Below the pieces are notes generated by a model. It was not told the DNA's origin. It searched no databases and worked only from the letters and a program-made list of their open reading frames with translations. From assembly GCF_022749515.1 (NCBI RefSeq), contig NZ_CP094242.1, positions 682,001-746,000 of the forward strand: a DNA stretch of 64,000 nt. Reading direction: 5' to 3'. This DNA is from Morococcus cerebrosus (GTDB taxonomy: Bacteria > Pseudomonadota > Gammaproteobacteria > Burkholderiales > Neisseriaceae). Positions 52,237-61,152 of the stretch are shown piece after piece. Position 1 is the first letter of the stretch; the number at the start of each line of letters is the position of its first letter. Both the position numbers and the translations under genes were made by a program.

Positions 52237-52668
52237 TTATTTTTGATCTATGTGTTCATATCCGGGGCAATCTGCATTGCTTGCCCAAAAGATACCGTCG
52301 CTGTCGAGATAGACGGAGCAGGTCTCTTTGCTTTTGTATCCGTCATTCGGCTTGGCTTCGAGCAGGAAGCCCGAGGCGGACGGATTCTTTTTCTCTTCTG
52401 GGGTGTTTTGATAGTTGAAAAACTGGATGGTGAAGTATTCGTTTTGAACCAGGTCTGTTGCCGGGAACTTCTCAAACGTACGGTTTTGCGCGTAGAAGCG
52501 TTCGAGGTTTTTGGCGTTGATCAGCAGCTCGGAACGGACGTTCTCCAAACGGCTTTTACGGATAAAGCGTTCGTAGGAAGGATAGGAGAGGGTGGCCAGG
52601 ATGGCGAGGATGACGATGACGATGAGCAGCTCGACCAGCGTGAAGCCTTTTTGTAATGTGTTTTTCAT
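52237..52668 (-). CDS. Type IV pilin-like protein (ComP/minor-pilin type)
   Basis: A 143-residue prepilin. A short leader precedes the PilD cleavage site, KGFTLVELL, with Phe+1 and Glu+5, and then a hydrophobic alpha-1 helix. After it, [37 protein letters not shown] resembles the pattern of ComP and related minor pilins. Two cysteines near the C-terminus (ETCSVYL and ADCPGYE) probably form the D-region disulfide. ComP is the neisserial DUS receptor and usually has more cysteines, so identity as ComP is only possible. It is too short to be the major pilin PilE. Confidence 0.85.
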   Translation of the reverse strand: MKNTLQKGFTLVELLIVIVILAILATLSYPSYERFIRKSRLENVRSELLINAKNLERFYAQNRTFEKFPATDLVQNEYFTIQFFNYQNTPEEKKNPSASGFLLEAKPNDGYKSKETCSVYLDSDGIFWASNADCPGYEHIDQK

Positions 52669-52988
52669 GATATGTCGTAATTTTTATTGTATGGGCGGGA
52701 ATTCAGACTGCAATTATAGTTCTTTTCTCCCATTTTGAATGTTTGGATAAATTTCAGGATTGGGAAAATATGTAAATGCGTTGCAATATCTTGGAAATGG
52801 TTTTTTATAAAATGATTATAAAACAATTTATTATGATTTTATTTGATTTGCCGTTGACTTGGCTGGAGTAAAGGCTTGCAGTAAAATCCGCTCGTTTTCA
52901 GCGTTTTCGGCGGATAAGTGTTGGGATTATGCGACATGAATCGGGTGCCGGATTGAACAGATGAAATGGATGAATCAGAAAGTCAGTT
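52669..52988. other. AT-rich divergent region between pilin-like gene and macA
   Basis: 320 bp without a gene or uptake sequence, unusual here. A very AT-rich block (52795-52850) precedes ttgact at 52854-52859, a possible -35 box for macA, but no -10 is correctly spaced. Confidence 0.5.
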
Positions 52989-54170
52989 ATGGCAAAAATT
53001 ATTAATAAATGGACGGTTGGAATAACGGTTGCTGCGGTGCTTGGGTTTGCTGCGTGGTCTTATTTCCAGCCCGAACCTCAAACTTCTTACATCACGGAAA
53101 CGGTCAAACGCGGCGACATCAGCCAGACGGTATCCGCTACGGGCGAGATTTCGCCGTCGAATTTGGTGTCGGTGGGCGCGCAGGCTTCGGGGCAGATTAA
53201 GAAGCTGTACGTCAAGCTCGGGCAGCAGGTTAAAAAAGGCGATTTGATTGCGGAAATCAATTCGACCACTCAGGTGAACACGCTGAATACGGAAAAATCC
53301 AAGCTGGAAACGTATCAGGCGAAGTTGGTTTCCGCCGAAATCGCGCTGAACAGCGCAGAGAAGAAATACAAGCGCGAGGCGGCTTTGTGGAAGGAAAACG
53401 CGACGTCCAAAGAGGATTTGGAAAGCGCGAAGGATGCGCTGGCCGCGGCTAAGGCAAACGTTGCCGAGCTGAAGGCTTCCATCAAGCAAACCAAAATTTC
53501 CATCAATACCGCCGAATCGGAATTGGGCTATACCCGCATTACTGCGACGATGGACGGTACGGTGGTGGCGATTCCGGTGGAAGAAGGGCAGACCGTGAAC
53601 GCGGTGCAGTCCACGCCGACGATTATCCAATTGGCGAATCTGGATACGATGTTGAACAAAATGCAGATTGCCGAAGGCGATATTACCAAGGTTAAAGCGG
53701 GGCAGGACATTTCGTTTACGATTTTGTCCGAACCGGATACGCCGATTAAGGCGAAGCTCGACAGCGTCGACCCGGGCTTGACCACGATGTCGTTGGGCAG
53801 CTATACCACCAGCACGGACACGACTTCCAATGCGATTTACTACTACGCCCGCGCGTTGGTGCCTAATCCCGACGGCAAACTTTCCATCGGTATGACGACG
53901 CAGAATACGATTGAAATCAACAGCGTGAAAAACGTTTTGCTCGTGCCGACGCTGACGATTAAAAAACACGACGGCAAATCGTTTGTCAGCGTTTTGGGCG
54001 CGGACGGTAAAGCTTCGGAACGCGAGATTACGGTCGGTCTGAAAGACAGTATGAATACCGAAGTCAAAAGCGGTTTGAAAGAAGGCGACAAGGTGGTGAT
54101 GTCGGAAATGAGCGCGGCGGAGCAGGCTGAAGCGGCACAACGCGCCATGCAGGGCGGTCCGCCGAGATAA
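52989..54170 (+). CDS. macA: MacA periplasmic adaptor of the MacAB efflux pump
   Basis: A 393-residue membrane fusion protein anchored by one N-terminal helix (WTVGITVAAVLGFAAWSYF). A lipoyl domain (GQIKKLYVKLGQQVKKGD), a coiled-coil hairpin (about residues 95-180) and beta-barrel domains follow. The C-terminus is Ala/Gln-rich. MacA links MacB to an outer-membrane factor and stimulates its ATPase. macB follows after 95 bp that contain a DUS pair. The ribosome site is weak. Confidence 0.93.
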   Translation: MAKIINKWTVGITVAAVLGFAAWSYFQPEPQTSYITETVKRGDISQTVSATGEISPSNLVSVGAQASGQIKKLYVKLGQQVKKGDLIAEINSTTQVNTLNTEKSKLETYQAKLVSAEIALNSAEKKYKREAALWKENATSKEDLESAKDALAAAKANVAELKASIKQTKISINTAESELGYTRITATMDGTVVAIPVEEGQTVNAVQSTPTIIQLANLDTMLNKMQIAEGDITKVKAGQDISFTILSEPDTPIKAKLDSVDPGLTTMSLGSYTTSTDTTSNAIYYYARALVPNPDGKLSIGMTTQNTIEINSVKNVLLVPTLTIKKHDGKSFVSVLGADGKASEREITVGLKDSMNTEVKSGLKEGDKVVMSEMSAAEQAEAAQRAMQGGPPR

Positions 54171-54177
54171 ATAGGCA

Positions 54178-54233
54178 ATAGGTCGTCTGAAAGTTTTGTT
54201 TCTTGGCAAAATCCCCTTTCAGACGACCTTTCC
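54178..54233 (+). repeat. DUS pair between macA and macB
   Basis: Two facing uptake sequences about 30 bp apart with partial extra pairing (ttttgtttc/caaaatcc). It lies inside the macAB unit and may attenuate transcription of macB. Confidence 0.65.
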
Positions 54234-54265
54234 ACTCCATACATCATTATCGGTCGGAAACACTT

Positions 54266-56203
54266 ATGAGCTTAATCGAATGTAAAAACATCAACCGCTA
54301 CTTCGGCAGCGGCGCGAACCGCGTTCATGTTTTGAAAGATGTCAGCCTGTCGATAGAGAAGGGCGATTTCGTCGCCATCATCGGGCAGTCCGGTTCGGGC
54401 AAATCCACGCTGATGAACATCCTCGGCTGTTTAGATAGCGCGACTTCGGGTTCGTATCAAATCGACGGCATCGAAACCGCCAAAATGGAGCCGGACGAAT
54501 TGGCGGCATTGCGGCGCGAACGCTTCGGCTTTATTTTCCAACGCTACAACTTGTTAGGCTCGCTGACGGCGCGGGACAATGTCGCCCTGCCTGCCGTGTA
54601 TATGGGCATGGGCGGCAAAGAGCGTTCTAATCGTGCGGAAAAATTGTTGCAGGATTTGGGTTTGGAAGGCAAGGAAGGCAACAAACCCAGCGAGCTTTCC
54701 GGCGGTCAGCAACAGCGCGTCTCCATCGCCCGCGCCCTGATGAACGGCGGCGAAATCATCTTTGCCGACGAACCGACCGGCGCGCTCGATACCGCCAGCG
54801 GCAAAAATGTGATTGAAATCATCCAAAAGCTGCATAAAGAAGGGCATACCGTGATTATGGTGACGCACGATCCCGGTATTGCCGCCATCGCCAACCGCAT
54901 CATCGAAATCCGCGACGGCGAAATCATCTCCGACAGTTCAAAAAATCCCGAAATCCCCGAAAGCAAAATAGAACGCATCAAAGAAAAATCTTCGTGGCTG
55001 TTTTATTACGACCAATTCGTCGAAGCCTTCAAAATGTCGGTGCAGGCGATTATGGCGCACAAAATGCGTTCGCTCCTCACCATGCTCGGCATCATCATCG
55101 GCATTGCCTCGGTCGTATCCGTCGTCGCTTTGGGCAACGGTTCTGAGAAAAAAATTCTCGCAGACATCAGCGCGATGGGGACGAACACCATCAGCATCTT
55201 CCCCGGACGCGGTTTCGGCGACAGACGTAGCGGCAGGATTAAAACCTTGACCATTGACGACGCCAAAGTCATCGCCAAACAAAGCTACGTCGCTTCCGCC
55301 ACCCCGCAGACGACTTCCGGCGGCACGCTGACCTACCGCAACACCGACCTGTCCGCCTCGCTGTACGGCGTGGGCGAACAATATTTCGACGTACTCGGGC
55401 TGAAGCTGGAATCAGGGCGTCTGTTTGACGAGAGCGATGTGAAAGAAGACGCGCAAGTCGTCGTGATCGACCAAAACACCAAAGAAAAACTGTTCGGCGC
55501 GGACGTCAATCCCTTGGGTAAAACCGTCCTCTTCAATAAACGCCCGCTGACCGTCATCGGCGTGATGCAAAAAGAAGAAAATTCCTTCGGCAACTCGGAC
55601 GTATTGATGCTCTGGTCGCCCTATACGACCGTAATGCACCAAATCACCGGCGAAAGCCACACCAACTCGATTACCGTCAAAATCAAAGACGACGCCAACA
55701 CCCAAGTCGCCGAAAAAGGACTGACCGAGCTGCTCAAAACGCGGCACGGTACGGAAGACTTTTTCATGAACAACAGCGACAGCATCAAGCAAATGGTTGA
55801 AACCACTACCGGCACGATGAAACTGCTGATTTCCTCCATCGCCCTGATTTCATTGGTTGTCGGCGGTATCGGCGTGATGAACATCATGCTGGTGTCCGTA
55901 ACCGAGCGCACCAAAGAAATCGGCGTGCGCATGGCGATCGGCGCGCGGCGCAACAACATCCTGCAACAATTCCTGATTGAAGCGGTCTTAATCTGTATCA
56001 TTGGTGGCTTGGTCGGGGTAGGGCTGTCCACGCTCATCAGCCTTGTGTTCAACCATTTCGTCACCGAATTTCCGATGGAAATTTCCATCGGTTCCGTTAT
56101 CGGCGCGGTTGTCTGCTCGACAGCCATCGGCGTGGCGTTCGGTTTCATGCCCGCCAACAAAGCCTCCAAACTCAATCCGATTGATGCCTTGTCTAAGGAT
56201 TAA
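54266..56203 (+). CDS. macB: MacB ABC transporter of the MacAB efflux pump
   Basis: A 645-residue fusion of an N-terminal ATPase and a four-helix permease. Walker A is GQSGSGKST, the signature LSGGQQQR, and Walker B IIFADEPTGALD. A transmembrane helix near residue 275 precedes a large periplasmic domain, and three helices close the protein (VGGIGVMNIMLVSVTERTKEIGVR). The start is the ATG at 54266 (MSLIECKNINRYF), not the in-frame 54203. It exports macrolides and other substrates with MacA and a TolC-type channel, for which the lipoprotein at 59.4 kb is a candidate. Confidence 0.95.
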   Translation: MSLIECKNINRYFGSGANRVHVLKDVSLSIEKGDFVAIIGQSGSGKSTLMNILGCLDSATSGSYQIDGIETAKMEPDELAALRRERFGFIFQRYNLLGSLTARDNVALPAVYMGMGGKERSNRAEKLLQDLGLEGKEGNKPSELSGGQQQRVSIARALMNGGEIIFADEPTGALDTASGKNVIEIIQKLHKEGHTVIMVTHDPGIAAIANRIIEIRDGEIISDSSKNPEIPESKIERIKEKSSWLFYYDQFVEAFKMSVQAIMAHKMRSLLTMLGIIIGIASVVSVVALGNGSEKKILADISAMGTNTISIFPGRGFGDRRSGRIKTLTIDDAKVIAKQSYVASATPQTTSGGTLTYRNTDLSASLYGVGEQYFDVLGLKLESGRLFDESDVKEDAQVVVIDQNTKEKLFGADVNPLGKTVLFNKRPLTVIGVMQKEENSFGNSDVLMLWSPYTTVMHQITGESHTNSITVKIKDDANTQVAEKGLTELLKTRHGTEDFFMNNSDSIKQMVETTTGTMKLLISSIALISLVVGGIGVMNIMLVSVTERTKEIGVRMAIGARRNNILQQFLIEAVLICIIGGLVGVGLSTLISLVFNHFVTEFPMEISIGSVIGAVVCSTAIGVAFGFMPANKASKLNPIDALSKD

Positions 56204-56207
56204 AGTT

Positions 56208-56244
56208 TCAGACGACCTCCAAACCCAAAAGGTCGTCTGAAAAT
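56208..56244 (+). terminator. DUS pair after macB
   Basis: Facing uptake sequences: a left copy tttcagacgacct right after the macB stop and a right copy ggtcgtctgaaaa. They point away from each other, so this is a divergent pair and only a weak hairpin. Confidence 0.45.
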
Positions 56245-56274
56245 CCCGTTTGGCTATTGTCATCACAATGAACA

Positions 56275-56430
56275 TATAGTGGATTAACAAAAATCAGGAC
56301 AAGGCGACGAAGCCGCAGACAGTACAGATAGTACGGAACCGATTCACTTGGTGCTTCAGCACCTTAGAGAATCGTTCTCTTTGAGCTAAGGCGAGGCAAC
56401 GCCGTACTGGTTTAAAGTTAATCCACTATA
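56275..56430. repeat. Correia element (CREE), 156 bp, immediately upstream of gst
   Basis: The ends tatagtggattaa and ttaatccactata are intact. The interior is the complement of the copy at 35362-35518, so the two are in opposite orientation. The right end lies 20 bp before the glutathione S-transferase start, so the element must form most of that gene's upstream region. Confidence 0.93.
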
Positions 56431-56450
56431 CACACACCGAGGAAAACCGA

Positions 56451-57125
56451 ATGATTACCCTACATGTATTGGCACAATCCCGCGCCCTGCGCATCGTCTG
56501 GCTGCTCGAACTCATCGGCGCGCCGTATCAAATCAAAACCTACGCGCGTCATCTCGAAACCCTGCTCGCGCCCGACGAACTCAAAGCCGTACACCCGCTG
56601 GGCAAGTCCCCCGTTATCGACGACGACGGATTCGTACTCAACGAAAGCGGCGCGATTACCGACTACCTGATTCAAACCTACGGCGGCGGACGCTTCATGC
56701 CCGAACGCGGCAGCCAAGATTATTGGCATTACCAACGCTGGCTGCACTATGCCGAAAGTTCGCTGATGCCTTTGTTGCTGCTCAGATTAGTGTTCCGCAA
56801 AATAGAAAACGCGCCCATGCCGTTTTTCGTCAAACCCGTCGCACGCAAAATCAGCGGCAACGTCAAAAACGGCTTTATCGAGCCGCAAGCCGCCCTGCAT
56901 CTAGCCTATGTCGAAAACGAATTAAACGGCAAAGACTGGCTGATCAGTAACCAACTCAGCGGCGCGGACATCATGATGAGTTACCCGCTGCAAGCCGCCG
57001 CCGACCGCTTCGGATTGGCGGAATATCCCAACATCCGCGCCTATTTGCAGCGCATTGAAAACGACCATGCCTATCAAACGGCGGTACAGAAAGCAGGCGG
57101 CCCGCTGCTGCGTTTGGATAAATAA
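56451..57125 (+). CDS. Glutathione S-transferase family protein
   Basis: A 224-residue protein with an N-terminal thioredoxin-like domain (MITLHVLAQSRALRIVWLLELIGAPY; glutathione-site segment GKSPVIDDDGFVLNESGAI) and an all-helical C-terminal domain. The catalytic serine is plausibly that in AQSRALR. The start ATG at 56451 has GAGGA 8 bp upstream. Substrate unknown. The promoter, if not in macB, must lie in the Correia element just upstream. Confidence 0.9.
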   Translation: MITLHVLAQSRALRIVWLLELIGAPYQIKTYARHLETLLAPDELKAVHPLGKSPVIDDDGFVLNESGAITDYLIQTYGGGRFMPERGSQDYWHYQRWLHYAESSLMPLLLLRLVFRKIENAPMPFFVKPVARKISGNVKNGFIEPQAALHLAYVENELNGKDWLISNQLSGADIMMSYPLQAAADRFGLAEYPNIRAYLQRIENDHAYQTAVQKAGGPLLRLDK

Positions 57126-57277
57126 GGTCGTCTGAAAAAGCAAAAGTCGGGTCAGAACCCGACGCACGATTCACACAATACATTGCGAAAACAGCCCGAG
57201 CGTCGTCCGAACCCGCAACATTTTTCAGACGACCCCTCCCGAAACAGGCATCTCAAGCCTTCAATACAAGGAAACCT

Positions 57278-57754
57278 ATGGACGTTTACGCAAAATACGC
57301 TGCCCATCCGCAAAGCGGCATCGAACAAATCAAAGCTTCCTCCGGCACTCCTGCCGCCGTATCCGAATACGGCGCAGGCAAACTATGGGATGCGCTGCAT
57401 TTCGTTCTGACCGGCAAAGGCTCGGACGATGCCGACGCGGCAAACCCGTTGAGCAAAGCCATTATCGGCAACATTTTGCGGCAGGACGAAGAAGCGGGCG
57501 AACACACCGGCTGGATCGACGATACCGAAACCGCTGAAGTAGCCCAAGCCCTGAACCAAGCCGACTTCGCCGCGCTGCTTGACGGCAAAACCGCAGCAGA
57601 TTTCCAAAACAGCCAAATCTACCCCGATATTTGGAGCGACGAAAAAGCCTTTGCCGAAACCCGTACGGAATTGGCGCAGCGGTTTCAAGAACTTGCCGCG
57701 TTCTACCAAACTGCCGCCGAACAGCATTGCGGCGTAGTGGTCAGGATTTCATGA
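57278..57754 (+). CDS. DUF1877 family protein
   Basis: A 158-residue soluble protein matching the DUF1877 (YfbM-like) family. Typical segments are GKLWDALHFVLTGKG, NPLSKAIIGN and a C-terminal aromatic helix AERFQELAAFYQ-type stretch. Function unknown. The ATG at 57278 has AAGGAAA upstream. IS1655 copy 2 begins 36 bp after its stop. A long-spaced DUS pair lies between gst and this gene. Confidence 0.82.
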   Translation: MDVYAKYAAHPQSGIEQIKASSGTPAAVSEYGAGKLWDALHFVLTGKGSDDADAANPLSKAIIGNILRQDEEAGEHTGWIDDTETAEVAQALNQADFAALLDGKTAADFQNSQIYPDIWSDEKAFAETRTELAQRFQELAAFYQTAAEQHCGVVVRIS

Positions 57755-57789
57755 TTTCAGACGACTTGTTTGAATGGGCAGAGGTCGGC

Positions 57790-58863
57790 GGATTCGCATT
57801 TGAAGTGCAACTTTCCATAACAGAAAAAGGCCAGTATGCGGTAGCATACGGCCTGTCCTGCAAGAAAGATTGCCATGAGCTACACACAACTGACCCAAGA
57901 CGAACGATACCATATCCAATACCTGTCCCGCCACTGCACCATCGCCGAAATCGCCAAACAGCTCAACCGCCACAAAAGCACCATCAGCCGAGAAATCAAG
58001 CGGCACTGCATCCAAGGACAGCAATACAGCGCCGAAAAAGCACAGAAGCAAAGCCGGCTGACCAAACAGCACCGGCGAAAACCCTATAAACTCGATTCGC
58101 AGCTGATTCAACACATCGACACCCTTATCCGCCGCAAACTCAGTCCCGAACAAGTATGTGCCTACCTGCATAAACACCACGGGATCACACTCCATCACAG
58201 CACCGTTTACCGCTACCTTCGCCAAGACAAAAGCAACAGCGGCACTTTGTGGCAACACCTCAGAATATGCAGCAAACCCTACCGCAAACGCTACGGCAGC
58301 ACATGGACCAGAGGCAAAGTGCCCGACCGCGTCGGCATAGAAAACCGACCTGCTATCGTCGACCAGAAAACCCGCATCGGCGATTGGGAGGCCGACACCA
58401 TCGTCGGCAAAAATCAGAAAAGCGCGTTATTGACCTTGGTCGAACGCACTACCCGCTACACCATCATCTGCAAATTAAAGAACTTAAAAGCCGAAGACAC
58501 TGCCCGGGCGGCCATTAGGGTATTAAAGGCATATAAAGCCAGAGTCCACACCATCACCATGGATAACGGCAAAGAGTTCCACCAACACACCAAAATAGCC
58601 AAAGCCTTGAAGGCGAAAACCTATTTTTGCCGCCCTTACCATTCTTGGGAGAAAGGGCTGAATGAGAACACCAATGGACTCATCCGGCAATATTTCCCCA
58701 AACAAACCGATTTCCGAAACATCAGCGATCGGGAGATACGCAGGGTTCAAGATGAGTTGAACCACCGGCCGAGAAAAACACTTGGCTACGAAACGCCAAG
58801 TGTTTTATTCTTGAATCTGTTCCAACCACTGGTACCCTGGTGTTGCACTTGAAATCCGAATCC
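57790..58863 (+). mobile_element. IS1655-like insertion sequence, copy 2 (IS30 family)
   Basis: A 1074-bp element identical in length to copy 1 and in the same orientation. By eye, about a dozen base differences separate the two. The inverted repeats are at 57790-57811 and 58842-58863. The right flank runs directly into an uptake sequence (aaggtcgtctgaaa), suggesting that the element inserted beside or into a DUS region. Confidence 0.9.
57875..58852 (+). CDS. IS30-family transposase (IS1655 type), copy 2, extended C-terminus
   Basis: A 325-residue transposase with the same HTH and DDE motifs as copy 1. It differs by a few residues (for example Tyr to His after NGKEF, Gly to Ser in DKSN-S-GTLW). 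The stop codon TAG of copy 1 is TGG here, so the protein reads on into the right inverted repeat and gains WCCT before a TGA. It otherwise appears intact. Confidence 0.94.
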   Translation: MSYTQLTQDERYHIQYLSRHCTIAEIAKQLNRHKSTISREIKRHCIQGQQYSAEKAQKQSRLTKQHRRKPYKLDSQLIQHIDTLIRRKLSPEQVCAYLHKHHGITLHHSTVYRYLRQDKSNSGTLWQHLRICSKPYRKRYGSTWTRGKVPDRVGIENRPAIVDQKTRIGDWEADTIVGKNQKSALLTLVERTTRYTIICKLKNLKAEDTARAAIRVLKAYKARVHTITMDNGKEFHQHTKIAKALKAKTYFCRPYHSWEKGLNENTNGLIRQYFPKQTDFRNISDREIRRVQDELNHRPRKTLGYETPSVLFLNLFQPLVPWCCT

Positions 58864-59050
58864 AAGGTCGTCTGAAAAAAGTAGGTCGGATACTTGTATC
58901 CGACATAAATTCAAATAAGAAATGCCTTTGCCGTCATTATTGCGCAGGCGGGAATGACGGCAGCAAAAGTAGAGTGGGCTTCGCCCGCGAAAACAAGTTG
59001 ATCCATCCGATTGCAGGTTTTCAGACGACCTCCAAACCAAAGGCTAAAAC

Positions 59051-59341
59051 ATGAGTCCCGACAAAGTACGACGAAGCAAGCTGAACACGCTGACCGACCT
59101 GCCCAATGTCGGCAAAGCCGTGGCGGAGGATTTGGCTTTGCTCGGCATCACGCAGCCGCAGGATTTGGCGGGGCAGGACGCTTACGAAATGTACGACCGT
59201 CTGTGCAGCCTGACCGCAACCCGACACGATCCCTGCATGATCGATATTTTCCTGTCGCTGGTTGATTTTATGCAGGGGAACGAACCAAAGCCGTGGTGGC
59301 ATTTTACGGAACAGCGAAAAGCGTTTTTAGCCGATAAATAA
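59051..59341 (+). CDS. Helix-hairpin-helix protein of the Cdd1 'pathogenicity locus' family
   Basis: A 96-residue protein. It begins with a helix-hairpin-helix DNA-binding motif (LTDLPNVGKAVAEDLALLGI), followed by an aromatic-rich segment (DAYEMYDRL, PKPWWHFTEQRKAFL) typical of the Cdd1 family. The function is unknown. The start ATG at 59051 has AAAGG upstream. It lies between IS1655 copy 2 and the outer-membrane efflux factor, with DUS on both sides. Confidence 0.82.
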   Translation: MSPDKVRRSKLNTLTDLPNVGKAVAEDLALLGITQPQDLAGQDAYEMYDRLCSLTATRHDPCMIDIFLSLVDFMQGNEPKPWWHFTEQRKAFLADK

Positions 59342-59416
59342 ACGCAGCCGATGAGATTGTTCAGACGACCTCCCAAACGTTTAGCTCGTCTGAAACCTTA
59401 AACCGAAAGATACGAT

Positions 59417-60799
59417 ATGCAGACAAAACCTTTTTTTCAGACGGCCTTATCCCTGTCGCTCGCCCTTGCCTTAAGCGCGTGCGCCGTCCACAGCACCGAC
59501 AAAAACCTCACGCTCGAATCGACGGGGCAGGTGATGAGCGCGGCGGAGACCGCCGAACGCTACGACGTGAACGGCAACTGGTGGGAAATCTACCAAAGCC
59601 GGCAGCTCAATGCCTTGATGGCGCAGGCTTTGGAAAACAATATCGATTTGAAACAGGCGGCCATCAGCGTCAATAAAGCCCTGTATCAGGCGAATATTTT
59701 GGGGGCGGATTTGGTGCCGTCGTTCAGCGGTTCGCTGGGCGCGTCCACATCCAAAAACCTGAAAACCGGCAGCCACGGCAACACCTTCAGCAGCCAGCTC
59801 GGTTTGAGCTACGAATTGGATTTGTGGCGCAAACTCAGTGCCACCGCCGACGCGCAAGTCTGGGAATACCAAGCCACGCGGCAGGATATGGCGAACACGC
59901 GCCTGACTTTGATTAACAATGTCGCCGACGCCTATTTCAACATCGCCTATCTCAACGAAGCCATTGAATTGGCGCAAAAATCCCTCAAGCAATATCAGGA
60001 AATCAACCGCATTGCCGAAGCCAAGTTCCGCTACGGCAGAGCCGATTCCAGCCAGCCGACGCAGGCGAAACAATCGCTGTTGAGCGCGCAAAACAGCCTG
60101 ATTTCCCTGAAAAGCAGCCTCGACACGCAAAAACAGGTGTTACGCAACCTGCTCAACCTCAAACCGAACGAAGCCATCGCTGCCGACCCCGCGCAATTCC
60201 GCCTACCGTCCGTCAAAGGCGTGAACCTCGACGTACCGATTACCGTATTGGCGAACCGCCCCGACCTGCGCGCCGCCGAATACCGCCTGCAATCTTCGCT
60301 CCAATCCGTCGAAGCGCAAAAACGCAGTTGGTATCCCTCGATTACATTGGGCGCGAGCTTGAGCACGTCGTCTGAAAAAGCCAAAAGCACGTTCAATATC
60401 CCGCTCTTGGGCGGCTCCGCCACCATCAACCTGCCATTCCTCAACTGGCAGACCATGAAATGGAAAGACAAAACCGCCCAAGCCAATTTCGACAGCGCCA
60501 AACTCGACTTTGAAAAAGCCCTGACCACCGCGCTGAACGAAGTCAACACCAACTACCTCGCCTACCAAAACGCCCAAGCCGCGCTCAACAACCAAGAGCA
60601 GCGTTACGCCTTGGACAAGAAAAACAGCCGCTACTACCAAGTGCGTTACCAACACGGCAAAAACGAGCTGAAATACTGGCTGGAAGCGTTGAACACGGAA
60701 TACGGCTCCGCCCAAAACGTGCTGAACCAGCGGTACGAGACGCTGAAATACGAAAACATGGTGTATAAAGCGATGGCGGGACGTTATACGCCGAAGTAG
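59417..60799 (+). CDS. Outer membrane efflux lipoprotein (NodT/MtrE-like)
   Basis: A 460-residue outer-membrane factor. A signal peptide ends in lipobox LALSAC, giving a lipidated Cys22. Two TolC-type repeats are visible (around NVADAYFNIAYLNEAIELAQ and LNEVNTNYLAYQNAQAALNN), with the NodT-family LRAAEYRLQSS. It forms the exit duct of a tripartite pump. The gene is 3.2 kb downstream of macB and may serve MacAB; MtrCDE is not in the window. An in-frame AG-type uptake sequence lies in the signal peptide coding region (FFQTAL), and another encodes STSSEKAK. Confidence 0.88.
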   Translation: MQTKPFFQTALSLSLALALSACAVHSTDKNLTLESTGQVMSAAETAERYDVNGNWWEIYQSRQLNALMAQALENNIDLKQAAISVNKALYQANILGADLVPSFSGSLGASTSKNLKTGSHGNTFSSQLGLSYELDLWRKLSATADAQVWEYQATRQDMANTRLTLINNVADAYFNIAYLNEAIELAQKSLKQYQEINRIAEAKFRYGRADSSQPTQAKQSLLSAQNSLISLKSSLDTQKQVLRNLLNLKPNEAIAADPAQFRLPSVKGVNLDVPITVLANRPDLRAAEYRLQSSLQSVEAQKRSWYPSITLGASLSTSSEKAKSTFNIPLLGGSATINLPFLNWQTMKWKDKTAQANFDSAKLDFEKALTTALNEVNTNYLAYQNAQAALNNQEQRYALDKKNSRYYQVRYQHGKNELKYWLEALNTEYGSAQNVLNQRYETLKYENMVYKAMAGRYTPK

Positions 60800-60814
60800 G
60801 AATGAGCAATTTCA

Positions 60815-60845
60815 AAATGCCGCCTGAAAAGTCAGACGGCATTTT
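60815..60845 (+). terminator. Hairpin terminator with AT-type DUS-like arms
   Basis: aaatgccgcctga pairs with the complement gtcagacggcattt, followed by TTTT. The arms resemble the meningococcal/gonococcal dialect ATGCCGTCTGAA with one or two changes, unlike nearly all other DUS in this window. Confidence 0.8.
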
Positions 60846-61152
60846 TAATTTTGTTAATCAAATTCATCGAAGATGATGTAGCCAGTTCTTTATTTGACTG
60901 ACCTGATGTACAAGAAATACTTACTTTAAAACCACGGCAAATGGCTAATTACGGCGGATTTAAGCATTGGTTCTTTCTGATTTTTCCGCACACCGCAAAG
61001 AGCAGCAGTATCAGTAGTTTTGTTGGTGCTTTTTTGAGGCATTGTGCCATGCACCAACAAAAGCACCGACATTTTTATGCCGATTCGGGTAGATTTGTGT
61101 AAACGGGAAAAGACGAGAAACGGGGAACAATAAAATGTAATACTGAATAAAA
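60846..61152. other. Gene-poor region downstream of the efflux gene
   Basis: 307 bp, AT-rich, without uptake sequences of the local dialect. It contains an 11-bp inverted repeat, tttgttggtgc (61019-61029) with gcaccaacaaa (61051-61061). A 62-residue minus-strand frame crosses it (61011-61199) without a start signal. The lower GC and missing DUS suggest remnant DNA of an integrated element. Confidence 0.5.

Noticed and set aside
52983..54209. 408-residue minus-strand frame opposite macA
   Set aside because: Arg/His/Phe-rich antisense shadow of macA.
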